Source: an uncultured Porphyromonadaceae bacterium (GTDB lineage Bacteria > Bacteroidota > Bacteroidia > Bacteroidales > Muribaculaceae). Taken from it: a stretch of DNA of 20,360 nt. The notes below the pieces were generated by a model that was not told the DNA's origin, did no database searches, and saw nothing but the letters and a program-made list of their open reading frames with translations. Both the position numbers and the translations under genes were made by a program. The stretch spans positions 1 to 20,360 of the forward strand of contig CABQCA010000027.1 in assembly GCA_902462525.1 (NCBI GenBank), given 5' to 3'. Positions 7,472 to 16,095 of the stretch are shown in pieces (position 1 is the stretch's first letter; each line of letters begins with the position of its first letter).

Positions 7472-8361
7472 TTGCTGTCGGCTCTTTCAGCGGCCAGCAG
7501 TGTGTTCTTCATCAGCATGCAGATGGTCATAGGGCCTACGCCGCCGGGAACCGGAGTGATGAAACTGCATTTGGGAGCTACGGTCTCGAAGTCGACGTCA
7601 CCGCTTAGGCGGAAGCCGCTTTTGCGTGTGCTGTCGGGCACACGGGTTGTGCCAACGTCGATTACAGCAGCTCCGTCGGCAACCATATCGGCAGTCACGA
7701 AGCCCGGACGTCCGAGGGCTGCAACAAGGATGTCGGCCTGACGGGTTATCGAGGGCAGGTCGGGAGTTCCGCTGTGGCAGACTGTCACGGTAGCGTTGGC
7801 TCCGGCTCCTTTCTGCATCAGCATTGCTGCCAGCGGTTTGCCTACGATGTTGCTTCGACCGATTATCACAACTCGCTTACCTGAGGTTTCGATGCCGTTG
7901 CGGGCAAGCAGTTCCACAATGCCGGCAGGTGTCGCTGAGTGGAAGCAAGGCAGACCGAGCGACTGACGGCCTACATTGACCGGGTGGAAGCCGTCGACAT
8001 CTTTGTCGGGATTAATGGCTTCGATTACAGCGTTTTCATCGATATGCTCTGGCAACGGCAACTGTACAATGAATCCGTCCACTGTAGGATCGTTGTTGAG
8101 GCCTTCGACAGCCGCAAGCAGTTCTTCCTGAAGTAGAGGGGCCTCGGCGGTGCTTTCGAAGCGTATCAGAGATGACTGGAAGCCACATTCTGCGCATGCC
8201 TTGATTTTGTGTGCCACATACGTCTCGCTGCCTCCGTCGTGGCCTACGAGAATGGCGGCCAGATGAGGGCGGCGTTTGCCTGCGGCAACTCGCCGTTCTA
8301 CTGCGGCCGCTATTTCCTGCTTGATTTCTGCAGCGGCCTTTTTTCCGTCGATAAGCTTCAT
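7468..8361 (-). CDS. folD: Methylenetetrahydrofolate dehydrogenase/cyclohydrolase
   Basis: This bifunctional cytosolic enzyme interconverts 5,10-methylene-THF, methenyl-THF and 10-formyl-THF, supplying one-carbon units for purines and fMet-tRNA. The 297 residues contain the catalytic segment SETYVAHKIKAC (Tyr48, Lys52), VQLPLP (99-104), NPDKDVDGFHPVN (117-129), the NAD(P) loop GRSNIVGKP (168-176) and PVPGGVGPMT (270-279). All hallmark residues are present and the length is normal. ATG 8361 gives MKLIDGKKAAAEIK, the usual opening. It lies 32 bases downstream of ffh and overlaps the CapA-type gene. Confidence 0.97.
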   Translation of the reverse strand: MKLIDGKKAAAEIKQEIAAAVERRVAAGKRRPHLAAILVGHDGGSETYVAHKIKACAECGFQSSLIRFESTAEAPLLQEELLAAVEGLNNDPTVDGFIVQLPLPEHIDENAVIEAINPDKDVDGFHPVNVGRQSLGLPCFHSATPAGIVELLARNGIETSGKRVVIIGRSNIVGKPLAAMLMQKGAGANATVTVCHSGTPDLPSITRQADILVAALGRPGFVTADMVADGAAVIDVGTTRVPDSTRKSGFRLSGDVDFETVAPKCSFITPVPGGVGPMTICMLMKNTLLAAERADSK

Positions 8362-8393
8362 GTGATTCAGTGTTAGTTGGTGGTGAAATTAGA

Positions 8394-9740
8394 TTATCTG
8401 CGGCGTTTTGCAGCCTGACGCATGTTGCGCATCATTGCCATGGGGTTTGAACCCATTGTGCTGACCTGATGCATCATTTTGCGGATTTGGTCGAACTGCT
8501 TGAGAAGACGGTTTACGTCCTGGATAGTCGAACCCGAACCTTTGGCGATACGCTGCACGCGTGTGCCTCGAAGCACTTCGGGGTGCTCGCGTTCGTAGGG
8601 TGTCATCGACATGATAATGGCCTCGATACCCTTGAAGGCGTCGTTGTCAATGTCAACGTCCTTGATGGCTTTTCCCACGCCGGGAATCATGGCCGCAAGG
8701 TCCTTGAGGTTACCCATCTTCTTTATCTGGTTGATTTGCTTGAGGAAATCGTTGAAGGTAAACTGGTTTTTGCGCAGCTTTTTGGCGAGTTCCTCGGCCT
8801 CTTTTTCGTCGTATTGCTGCTGGGCTTTCTCAACGAGCGAAACAATGTCGCCCATGCCGAGAATACGGTCGGCCATACGGGCCGGGTAAAACACATCGAT
8901 GCCGTCGAGGCGCTCCCCGGTACCTACGAATTTGATCGGCTTGTCGACTACCGAGCGAATCGAAAGGGCTGCTCCGCCTCGGGTGTCGCCGTCGAGTTTT
9001 GTCAGGACTACGCCCCCGAAATCGAGGCGGTCGTTGAAGGTTTTGGCAGTGTTTACGGCGTCCTGACCGGTCATGGCGTCGACCACGAAGAGAATTTCGC
9101 CGGGGTTGACGGCATTTTTTATGGCTTCGATTTCGTCCATCATCTGGTCGTCGACAGCCAGACGACCGGCAGTATCGATTATGACGAGATCGTAGCTATG
9201 TGCTTTGGCAAATTCGACACCGCGTTTAGCAATTCCCACTGGATCCTTGACGCCGTCTTCGGTGTAAACATCAACGCCGATCGACTCGGCGAGTACCTTG
9301 AGCTGATCGATTGCGGCCGGACGGTAAACGTCGCCGGCAATGAGCAGAGGGCGCATGCGCTTCTCTTCCTTTAGCTTTTTGGCGAGTTTGCCGGTGAAAG
9401 TAGTCTTACCGGAACCCTGAAGACCCGACATGAGAATTATGGCGGGACGGCCGGAAAGTGTCAGGGGCACGGATTCGCCACCCATAAGAGAGGCGAGTTC
9501 GTCATGCACTATTTTCACCATCAGTTCGCTTGGCTTGATGGCGTTTATCACGTTCTGGCCGAGAGCCTTCTGTTTAACGGTGTCGGTAAAAGATTTGGCC
9601 ACGCGGTAGTTTACGTCGGCATCGAGGAGTGCGCGGCGCACGTCCTTGAGGGTTTCGGCAACGTTTATTTCGGTGATACGGCCCTGGCCTTTAAGGAGTT
9701 TGAAGCTTCGTTCAAGACGGTCGCTGAGCTTTTCGAACAT
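8394..9740 (-). CDS. ffh: Signal recognition particle GTPase (SRP54/Ffh)
   Basis: Ffh binds 4.5S RNA and hydrophobic nascent signal or transmembrane segments, and delivers ribosomes to FtsY and SecYEG. The 448-residue protein has an N domain (1-about 90), a G domain with P-loop GLQGSGKTT (106-114), DTAGR (189-193), DAMTGQD (221-227) and TKLDGD (247-252), and a Met-rich M domain from about 296 (GMGDIVSLVEKA, later MMHQVSTMGSNPMAMMRNM) ending in a basic tail. Length and motifs are standard. It starts six bases after the panD stop, within the panC-panD-ffh-folD run. The divergent operon encodes T9SS parts, several of them membrane or exported proteins that use the Sec pathway. Confidence 0.98.
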   Translation of the reverse strand: MFEKLSDRLERSFKLLKGQGRITEINVAETLKDVRRALLDADVNYRVAKSFTDTVKQKALGQNVINAIKPSELMVKIVHDELASLMGGESVPLTLSGRPAIILMSGLQGSGKTTFTGKLAKKLKEEKRMRPLLIAGDVYRPAAIDQLKVLAESIGVDVYTEDGVKDPVGIAKRGVEFAKAHSYDLVIIDTAGRLAVDDQMMDEIEAIKNAVNPGEILFVVDAMTGQDAVNTAKTFNDRLDFGGVVLTKLDGDTRGGAALSIRSVVDKPIKFVGTGERLDGIDVFYPARMADRILGMGDIVSLVEKAQQQYDEKEAEELAKKLRKNQFTFNDFLKQINQIKKMGNLKDLAAMIPGVGKAIKDVDIDNDAFKGIEAIIMSMTPYEREHPEVLRGTRVQRIAKGSGSTIQDVNRLLKQFDQIRKMMHQVSTMGSNPMAMMRNMRQAAKRRR

Positions 9741-9746
9741 AGTGGT

Positions 9747-10094
9747 TTAGAGGAGATTAGTGGCGGTGTCAGGGAAAATTACTTTGGGTTTGAACGTGGC
9801 TGCCTCTTCGGGTGTCATTGTGGCGTAAGCCATTATGATGACGATGTCGCCCGGCTGCACCATGCGTGCGGCAGCGCCGTTGAGGCAGATGGTGCCTTTA
9901 CCACGCTCGCCGGGTATCGTGTATGTGTCGAGGCGCGCGCCGTTGTTGTTGTTTACAATATATACACGTTCGCCCGGCAGAATGCCGGCGGCATCAAGGA
10001 GGTCTTGGTCGATGGTGATACTGCCGATATAGTCGAGGCGTGCCTCGGTGACTGTAACACGGTGAATTTTCGACTTAAGAACTTGGATAAACAT
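9747..10094 (-). CDS. panD: Aspartate 1-decarboxylase proenzyme
   Basis: PanD converts L-aspartate to beta-alanine for pantothenate synthesis. The 115-residue precursor contains the self-cleavage site Gly24-Ser25 in DYIGSITID; Ser25 becomes the pyruvoyl cofactor. Tyr and Arg residues typical of the active site (RLDYIGS, NNNNGARLDTY) and the NGAAAR segment are present. Length is close to the E. coli enzyme. It follows panC by five bases, so beta-alanine production and its use are co-expressed, and ffh begins six bases after it. Confidence 0.97.
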   Translation of the reverse strand: MFIQVLKSKIHRVTVTEARLDYIGSITIDQDLLDAAGILPGERVYIVNNNNGARLDTYTIPGERGKGTICLNGAAARMVQPGDIVIIMAYATMTPEEAATFKPKVIFPDTATNLL

Positions 10095-10099
10095 CTGGT

Positions 10100-10948
10100 T
10101 CAGTATCTTATGTTGTCAATGAGTCGGACGTCGCCGCAGTAGACGGTGACGCAACCGGCGGCGCCGAGTTCTCCGGCGTCGGACCATTCTTTAATCGGCT
10201 GCATTGTTTTTGCATCGACAATGCTGTAGTATTCTGTTTTAAGGCCGGGAACGCTGTCGATGGCATCGACAGTAGCTCTCTCTACCTCGACAGGGTTGAG
10301 ACCCTGAGCCTTCAGCTGAAGACTATTTTCAAGTATGCGGTGGATTTCAGGCGCTACTTTGCGGTCGGAGGGTGTCAGACGTACGTTTCGCGAACTGAGC
10401 GCCAGTCCGTCGGCCTCGCGGACGATAGGGCAGGGTACTATCTCGAGGTCGAAGCCTTCGATTTCGGCCATGCGCCGGATTACGGCAATCTGCTGGAAGT
10501 CCTTTTCACCGAAGTAAGCCCTTACAGGCATAGCCCAGCTGAAAAGCTTGCTTACAATCTGGGCCACACCGTTGAAGTGTCCCGGACGCATGGGCCCTTC
10601 CATCACTTCGGCTACGGGGCCGAGGTCGAAGACGCGGGTGTCGGGTTCGGGGTATATTTCCTCTACTGAAGGAATGAAAGCATAGTCAACGCCGCAGCTT
10701 CGGAGCATGGCTGCGTCGGCCTCTTCAGTACGGGGATAGGTCTGCAGATCGGTGGCATTGTTGAACTGTGTGGGGTTTACGAAAACACTCACGACAACAA
10801 TGTCGTTTTCGCGTCGAGCTTTGTCGACGAGCGATTTATGACCGGCATGAAGCGCGCCCATGGTAGGCACCAGACCGATGGAACGCCCTGCGGCGCGGTG
10901 GTCGGCCGCTACCTGGCAAAGGCGTGAGACATTGCGGATTATTTCCAT
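10100..10948 (-). CDS. panC: Pantothenate synthetase (pantoate-beta-alanine ligase)
   Basis: PanC condenses pantoate and beta-alanine using ATP, giving pantothenate, the coenzyme A precursor. The 282-residue protein shows the nucleotidyltransferase HxGH signature HAGH (34-37) in PTMGALHAGH, FVNPTQF (56-62), FGEKDFQQ (146-153) and the KMSKS-equivalent region GLALSSRN (181-188). Length is typical. ATG 10948 is preceded by a short leader and a clear promoter at 10989-11020. It is the first gene of the minus-strand operon; panD follows after five bases. panB is not in the window. Confidence 0.97.
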   Translation of the reverse strand: MEIIRNVSRLCQVAADHRAAGRSIGLVPTMGALHAGHKSLVDKARRENDIVVVSVFVNPTQFNNATDLQTYPRTEEADAAMLRSCGVDYAFIPSVEEIYPEPDTRVFDLGPVAEVMEGPMRPGHFNGVAQIVSKLFSWAMPVRAYFGEKDFQQIAVIRRMAEIEGFDLEIVPCPIVREADGLALSSRNVRLTPSDRKVAPEIHRILENSLQLKAQGLNPVEVERATVDAIDSVPGLKTEYYSIVDAKTMQPIKEWSDAGELGAAGCVTVYCGDVRLIDNIRY

Positions 10949-10971
10949 TTCTTTTTGTTGCGGGTACGATG

Positions 10972-10987
10972 ACCCTGTTATCAGGGT
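10972..10987 (-). promoter_or_regulatory. Inverted repeat at the expected panC transcription start
   Basis: ACCCTG (10972-10977), TTAT, CAGGGT (10982-10987) is a perfect 6-bp inverted repeat directly downstream of the -7 box, overlapping the likely transcription start. It could be an operator or a 5' RNA hairpin. No regulator is identified. Confidence 0.4.
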
Positions 10988-10988
10988 G

Positions 10989-11020
10989 CAAAATTACAAT
11001 TTTCCTTACAATCGTACAAA
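10989..11020 (-). promoter_or_regulatory. Promoter of the panC-panD-ffh-folD operon
   Basis: On the minus strand, TTTG (11020-11017), 20 bases, then TAATTTTG (10996-10989) is a close match to the Bacteroidetes sigma-ABfr type consensus. It lies 41 bases ahead of the panC ATG. No comparable plus-strand promoter for the divergent porP gene was found in the 131-base gap, so porP may use a weaker or activated one. Confidence 0.75.
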
Positions 11021-11079
11021 TAAATGTTCTTTCAAGGGCTAAAGATGCAATAACGGAGTCGAAAGTGCGTTAAAAAAAT

Positions 11080-12078
11080 ATGAATGTTAGAATGATATTT
11101 CGCTTTGTGGCGGCAGTGCTCCTTGCTGTGTTCCCTATTTGCGCACATGCGCAGACCGATGCACAACTTTCGCAGTACTATACCGCTCCTACGCTTTTTA
11201 ATCCGGCAGCCGTTGGGCAGACCGATCTGCTGCGTATCCGTGGCGGGGCACGGCTTCAGTGGGTCGGTATCGACAATGCTCCGCAGAGTTTTCTCGGGGC
11301 TGCCGATATGCCGGTGAAGCTCGGAGGCAAGCGTATCGGCGTTGGTATGGTGCTCAATCAGGAGAGCGCCGGTTTGTTCAAATCGCTGAGTATGGGGGCG
11401 CAGGCAGGCTACAAGTTTAAAAAATTCGGCGGTGTTTGGACAGTGGCCATTCAGGGCGGTTTCTATGACCAGTCGTTCAAAGGATCGGAAGTATATCTTC
11501 CTGACGATGACGATTATCATCAGGGCACAGACGATGCTATTCCCACTACGGATATTCACGGCACGGCTTTCGATCTTGCCGCAGGTCTGTGGTACGAGCA
11601 TCCTAAATTTTATGCTGGTATTTCGTGTACCCACCTGACATCGCCACAGATTACTCTCAACAGTGAAGACGGAAGCGGCGGTTCTGAGACATCGGGCGAA
11701 CGCAAATTTCAATATCAGGCAGGACGCACATTATATTTTACTGCCGGATGCAATATCGCGATAAAAAATACGTTATTTGAAATAATGCCTTCCGTATTGG
11801 TGAAGAGCGATTTCACCTTTACGGCAGCAGAAGCGACAGCACGGTTGCGCTACCGTAAGTTTCTGACGGCAGGTGTAGGTTACCGGTGGAACGACGCTGT
11901 GATACTTACACTTGGAGCCGAATTCAAGAATTTCAATATCGGCTATAGCTACGACTATGCTACAAGCGCTATCCACAGCGCTTCCTCTGGCAGCCACGAA
12001 ATCTTTGTGGGCTACAGCATGAAACTCGATCTGTCGGATAAAAACCGGCACCGCCACAAGAGTGTGCGGCTAATGTAA
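11080..12078 (+). CDS. porP: T9SS outer-membrane protein, PorP/SprF family
   Basis: PorP/SprF proteins are outer-membrane beta-barrels of the type IX secretion and gliding machinery; SprF-type members help surface delivery of partner proteins. The 332-residue product has a signal peptide (about 1-25, ending AHAQ), then QLSQYYTAPTLFNPAAVGQ, the family's characteristic N-terminal motif, and alternating strands typical of a barrel (for example RIGVGMVLNQESAGLF, FYAGISCTHLTSP, LTAGVGYRW). It heads the porP-gldK-gldL-gldM-gldN order seen in Bacteroidetes, 23 bases before gldK, and is divergent from panC. Which cargo or partner it serves cannot be told. Confidence 0.92.
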   Translation: MNVRMIFRFVAAVLLAVFPICAHAQTDAQLSQYYTAPTLFNPAAVGQTDLLRIRGGARLQWVGIDNAPQSFLGAADMPVKLGGKRIGVGMVLNQESAGLFKSLSMGAQAGYKFKKFGGVWTVAIQGGFYDQSFKGSEVYLPDDDDYHQGTDDAIPTTDIHGTAFDLAAGLWYEHPKFYAGISCTHLTSPQITLNSEDGSGGSETSGERKFQYQAGRTLYFTAGCNIAIKNTLFEIMPSVLVKSDFTFTAAEATARLRYRKFLTAGVGYRWNDAVILTLGAEFKNFNIGYSYDYATSAIHSASSGSHEIFVGYSMKLDLSDKNRHRHKSVRLM

Positions 12079-12101
12079 ACAGAAGAATACTTGCATAACA
12101 T

Positions 12102-13544
12102 ATGAAGAACGCAATTGGCATAATAATAACGATCAGCGCAGCTGCATCACTGGCTTCATGCGCCACAGGCGGACGTTCGTCGGCCGGCGGCGAGGTGACG
12201 GGTGTCGGCGGCACTTCGTGGGTCGAGCCCACTCCCTACGGAATGGTGCTTGTCGACCGCGGTTCGATGAAGGTCGGGCCGTCCAAGGCTGATTCGCTGT
12301 GGAATCTCGAAGCTTCGGCCCGTGGTATTTCGGTCGACGGTTTCTGGATGGACGAAACGGAAATCACAAATTCCAAATACAAGCAGTTTGTATTCTGGGT
12401 CCGCGACTCCATTATCCGCGAACGTCTTGCCGATCCTGCCTACGGAGGTAATGAGGACTTTAAAATCGAGGAAGACCGCGAGGGTAATCCTGTGACACCT
12501 CATCTGAACTGGAACAAGCCGATCCCATGGCGCAATCCCAATGAGGACGAGCAGCGTGCTATCGAGAGTGTTTACCGTACTAATCCTATTACGGGTGTGC
12601 GTGAACTTGATGACAAACAGCTCAATTACCGCTATGAAGTCTACAATCAGACCGAGGCTGTAAAGCGTCGTAACCGTCTGGATCCACGCCGTCGCGAGTA
12701 CAACACCGACCGGCCGGTGCCGACCGACCGTCCAATGATATCGAAAGATACGGCATTTATCAATGAAGACGGAGAGATCGTACGCCGCACAATTTCGCGC
12801 GAGCTTACCGGTGACTATGATTTTCTGAATACATATATCGTTAATGTGTATCCGGACACCACTGCATGGGTCAACGACTTCGAGAATGCCTACAACGAAC
12901 CGTATGTGCGAATGTACTTCGCACACGGTGGTTACTCCGACTATCCCGTCGTAGGTGTCAGCTGGGAGCAGGCTAACGCTTTCGCCAACTGGCGCACCGA
13001 CTATCTCCGCCGCTCCCTTGGCAAGGACGGTATCTATGTGGAGCCTTACCGCCTGCCCACCGAGGCTGAATGGGAATATGCCGCACGAGCCGGAGTAGAC
13101 GAAAATATGTACCCCTGGGACGGCGACCTCACCATGAGCGAAGACAAAGGCTGCTTTTACGCCAACTTTAAGCCTCAGGAAGGAAATTATGTGAAGGATG
13201 GTCACGTCATCACATCGCGCGTGGGCACATATGCGCCTAACGATTTCGGCCTCTATGATATGGCCGGCAATGTGAGCGAGTGGACGTCGACGGCTTTTAC
13301 CGAGAGTGTGGGGCGCCTTACAAATGACCTCAACCCCGAGTACCGCTATGATGCGGCCATTGAGGACCCCTACAAAATGAAGCGCAAGATAATCCGCGGC
13401 GGTTCGTGGAAAGATGTGGCGCACAACGTACGTTCAGACCTCCGCATGTGGGAATATCAGAACGAGCAACGCTCCTACATCGGTTTCCGCTGTGTCCGTA
13501 CGCAGATAGGATTCGCCAAAGGGCAGAAACAGAACAAAAAATAG
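12102..13544 (+). CDS. gldK: T9SS lipoprotein GldK/PorK
   Basis: GldK (PorK) with GldN forms the periplasmic ring beneath the outer membrane in the T9SS. The 480-residue protein has a lipoprotein signal with lipobox ending LASC (Cys20), then a formylglycine-generating-enzyme-like (sulfatase-modifying factor) fold: FWMDETEITNSKY, PVVGVSWEQANAFANWR, LPTEAEWEYAARAG, LYDMAGNVSEW, RGGSWKD and IGFRCVR. An insert of about 150 residues (about 105-280) of charged and polar sequence splits the fold, as in other GldK proteins. Only a structural role is expected. It sits 23 bases after porP and 15 bases before gldL. Confidence 0.96.
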   Translation: MKNAIGIIITISAAASLASCATGGRSSAGGEVTGVGGTSWVEPTPYGMVLVDRGSMKVGPSKADSLWNLEASARGISVDGFWMDETEITNSKYKQFVFWVRDSIIRERLADPAYGGNEDFKIEEDREGNPVTPHLNWNKPIPWRNPNEDEQRAIESVYRTNPITGVRELDDKQLNYRYEVYNQTEAVKRRNRLDPRRREYNTDRPVPTDRPMISKDTAFINEDGEIVRRTISRELTGDYDFLNTYIVNVYPDTTAWVNDFENAYNEPYVRMYFAHGGYSDYPVVGVSWEQANAFANWRTDYLRRSLGKDGIYVEPYRLPTEAEWEYAARAGVDENMYPWDGDLTMSEDKGCFYANFKPQEGNYVKDGHVITSRVGTYAPNDFGLYDMAGNVSEWTSTAFTESVGRLTNDLNPEYRYDAAIEDPYKMKRKIIRGGSWKDVAHNVRSDLRMWEYQNEQRSYIGFRCVRTQIGFAKGQKQNKK

Positions 13545-13559
13545 AATAAATCCAAGGAT

Positions 13560-14507
13560 ATGACCCGTATACAGACATATAAAAGAGGCTTGAGCGCCTT
13601 TATAAGCAGCGAGAAAGGCCAGCGCTTCTTCAACTTCGCCTACTCCATAGGCGCCGCCATCGTAATCTGGGGCGCTCTTTTCAAAATTCTGCATCTTCCC
13701 GGCGGTAACCTTCTGCTGTCGCTTGGCATGGGTACAGAAGTGCTCATGTTCGTGCTCACTGCTTTCGATCGTCCGCCGCGCGAGTATAAGTGGGAAGAGG
13801 TTTTTCCGGCACTCAAAGGTGAGGAAGGCGCTGAAGTACGCGGTGGTATCGGCGGTGTTGCAGCCGGCAGTTCTGCTTCGGTTAATCCTGTCGCCGGTGT
13901 TTCCGATGCGCTGACTATCGACAGCACACAGGTAGAATCGCTTTCCGACAGCATTGCCAAAATGGCGGCGGCGGCCGAGCAGCTCGGCAAGATGGCCGAT
14001 CTCGCCGCGGCCACACAGACATATCTGAGTCAGATGGAGGCTATTGCCGCTGATATGCAGCAGCTCCACGCTACCACTGAGGCTCTTAACCGGGTTTCGG
14101 GTGCGTTGCTCGAATCTTACAGCGCCATTACCGAGAATTCCGACAATATCGGCACCAGCACCCGCGGTTATGTGGACCAGATGCAGGCTCTTTACCGCAA
14201 TATCGGAGGTCTCAATGCCATCTACGAGCTTCAGTTGCGCAGTGTTTCGTCGCAAATAGAATCGATTGACCGTGTGAACCGTGGCGTAAAAGACATTCGC
14301 GACATGTACGAGAAGAGTTCGGCCCAGAGCGCACGTTACTGCGAGGAAACCGAGAAGCTGGCGCGCCACATGCAGCAGCTCAATACTATTTACGAAAAAA
14401 TGATAGCCGCAATGACTGTCAACATGTTCCGGCCGTCGGCAGGAATCGACGGAATTCCCGTCACTCCCGAGCATGGTGTGCATGTGAACGGCGAACCGGT
14501 GAAATAA
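13560..14507 (+). CDS. gldL: T9SS inner-membrane motor protein GldL/PorL
   Basis: GldL forms the pentameric inner-membrane stator around GldM that uses the proton gradient to drive type IX secretion and gliding. The 315-residue protein has two N-terminal transmembrane helices (about 24-44 and 50-68). The second carries Glu60 in GMGTEVLMFVLTAFDRP, matching the membrane-embedded Glu essential in Flavobacterium GldL. The rest is cytoplasmic, with a low-complexity Ala/Gly/Ser linker (about 95-125) and a long Gln/Met/Ala/Leu-rich coiled-coil region (about 130-290). It lies nine bases before gldM. ATG 13560 gives a normal cytoplasmic N-terminus. Confidence 0.95.
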   Translation: MTRIQTYKRGLSAFISSEKGQRFFNFAYSIGAAIVIWGALFKILHLPGGNLLLSLGMGTEVLMFVLTAFDRPPREYKWEEVFPALKGEEGAEVRGGIGGVAAGSSASVNPVAGVSDALTIDSTQVESLSDSIAKMAAAAEQLGKMADLAAATQTYLSQMEAIAADMQQLHATTEALNRVSGALLESYSAITENSDNIGTSTRGYVDQMQALYRNIGGLNAIYELQLRSVSSQIESIDRVNRGVKDIRDMYEKSSAQSARYCEETEKLARHMQQLNTIYEKMIAAMTVNMFRPSAGIDGIPVTPEHGVHVNGEPVK

Positions 14508-14516
14508 TACAGCGAG

Positions 14517-16082
14517 ATGGGAGCAAACAATACAAGGCTGTCGCCACGTCAGAAGATGATAAACCTCATGTATATCGTCCTGACGGCCATGCTCGCGCTC
14601 AATGTATCGAGCGATGTTCTCGATGGCTTCACTCAGGTTCACGAAGGCCTTAGCCGCTCTAACGCCAATGTCGGGCAGCGCAATGCCGGCATTTACGGTG
14701 ATTTGGAAAGCCTCGCCGAGCAGAATCCCGACAAGGTGAACGCGTGGCTGGCACGTGCCGGCGAGGTGCGCCGTCACACTGCGGCTCTCTACAGCTATGT
14801 CGACACGCTGAAACATGAAATCGTCCGCGAGGCCGACGGTGACGACGGTGATCCCGAGAATATCCGAAACCGCGATGATCTCGAATCTGCGTCGGTGGTG
14901 ATGCTCGCGCCCGGCAATCCGCGAGGTACAGTGCTCCATTCGCGAATCGACGACTACCGTGATTTTGTAGAGTCGTTCATCACCGATTCCGTAAAACGGG
15001 CAACTATTTCCGAGGCGCTTGCAACTGACGGCGTCATGCGTCGCGGCACCCTTGCGTCGCAGTCGTGGGAAGAGGCGAAATTCGACCAGCAGCCCGTGGT
15101 CGCTGCCGTGACTATTCTTTCCAAACTGCAGAACGACATTCTTTACGCCGAAGGCGAGGTGCTGTCGTCGCTGCTTTCGCAGGTCGATGCCGGCGATGTT
15201 CGCGTGAACGAGCTCAATGCCTATGTTATGCCCCAGTCGCGTCTGGTGATGCGCGGTGGCAAATATACGGCGAACATCGTGCTCGCTGCTGTCGATACCA
15301 CTCAGCGCCCCGACATCTATATAGAAGGCCGCAAACTCGACAATGCTCAGGGTCTCTATGAGGTGAATGCATCGTCGACAGGTACGTTCGACTACAAAGG
15401 CTGGCTTGAGGTTCACCGAGCCGACGGCACCAGCACTCGTCACGAATTTGAATCGTCTTATACGGTGATGGAGCCTATGGCAACGGTGTCGGCCACTCTG
15501 ATGAATGTACTGTATGCAGGCATCGACAATCCCGTGAGTATTTCGGTGCCGGGCGTGAGCATGGACGGTATATCGGCTTCAATGACTAACGGCACTCTTA
15601 CCCGTCGTGGCGATAGCTGGGTGGCACGTCCTGCCGCAGTGGGCACTGATGCTGTCATCAGCGTCAATGCAAGAATGGACGGTAGTCCGGTCGATGTGGG
15701 TACCACCCGTTTCCGTGTGCGAAAGCTTCCTGATCCTACACCGTTCATAGCTTTTAAAGACGCACAGGGCAATACCGACTATTACCGCGGTGGCAAACCC
15801 TTCGCCAAGGCTCTGCTTATGGCCGCTCCCGGTCTGGAGGCTGCCATCGACGACGGTCTGCTCGATACTCCTTTTACTGTTGAGAGTTTCGAAACTGTAT
15901 TCTTCGATTCTTCAGGTAACGCTATGCCCGAGGTCAGCGCCGGAGCTTCGTTCTCGCAGCGTCAGAAGCAGCAGATACAGCGTCTGAACCGCGGAAAACG
16001 TTTTTTCATATCCAGAATACGGGCAAAAGGTCCCGACGGCATCACCCGTGACCTCTCTCCGATGGAAGTAATTATCAACTAA
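14517..16082 (+). CDS. gldM: T9SS motor protein GldM/PorM
   Basis: GldM dimers span the periplasm and pass motion from the GldL stator to the GldK/GldN ring. The 521-residue protein has the conserved N-terminus RLSPRQKMINLMYIVLTAMLALNVSSDVLDGF with one transmembrane helix (about 14-32), then a helical domain D1 (about 35-215) and three beta-rich domains (about 220-310, 315-405 and 410-521), the known GldM plan. The length is near the usual 500-520. It follows gldL closely, but the gene after it is not gldN as usual; a small AT-rich gene intervenes. Confidence 0.96.
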   Translation: MGANNTRLSPRQKMINLMYIVLTAMLALNVSSDVLDGFTQVHEGLSRSNANVGQRNAGIYGDLESLAEQNPDKVNAWLARAGEVRRHTAALYSYVDTLKHEIVREADGDDGDPENIRNRDDLESASVVMLAPGNPRGTVLHSRIDDYRDFVESFITDSVKRATISEALATDGVMRRGTLASQSWEEAKFDQQPVVAAVTILSKLQNDILYAEGEVLSSLLSQVDAGDVRVNELNAYVMPQSRLVMRGGKYTANIVLAAVDTTQRPDIYIEGRKLDNAQGLYEVNASSTGTFDYKGWLEVHRADGTSTRHEFESSYTVMEPMATVSATLMNVLYAGIDNPVSISVPGVSMDGISASMTNGTLTRRGDSWVARPAAVGTDAVISVNARMDGSPVDVGTTRFRVRKLPDPTPFIAFKDAQGNTDYYRGGKPFAKALLMAAPGLEAAIDDGLLDTPFTVESFETVFFDSSGNAMPEVSAGASFSQRQKQQIQRLNRGKRFFISRIRAKGPDGITRDLSPMEVIIN

Positions 16083-16095
16083 TAAAGTCGATCTC

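Noticed and set aside
8469..9374. A 301-codon plus-strand open frame opposite ffh
   Set aside because: Ffh carries all SRP GTPase motifs on the minus strand; the opposite frame is a shadow.
12156..13424. A 422-codon minus-strand open frame opposite gldK
   Set aside because: The plus-strand GldK has lipobox and FGE-like motifs throughout; the antisense frame has none.
13434..15443. A 669-codon open frame on the minus strand across gldK, gldL and gldM
   Set aside because: It runs antisense to three well-supported T9SS genes, its translation lacks any recognisable motif, and it crosses gene boundaries. It is a by-product of codon bias.
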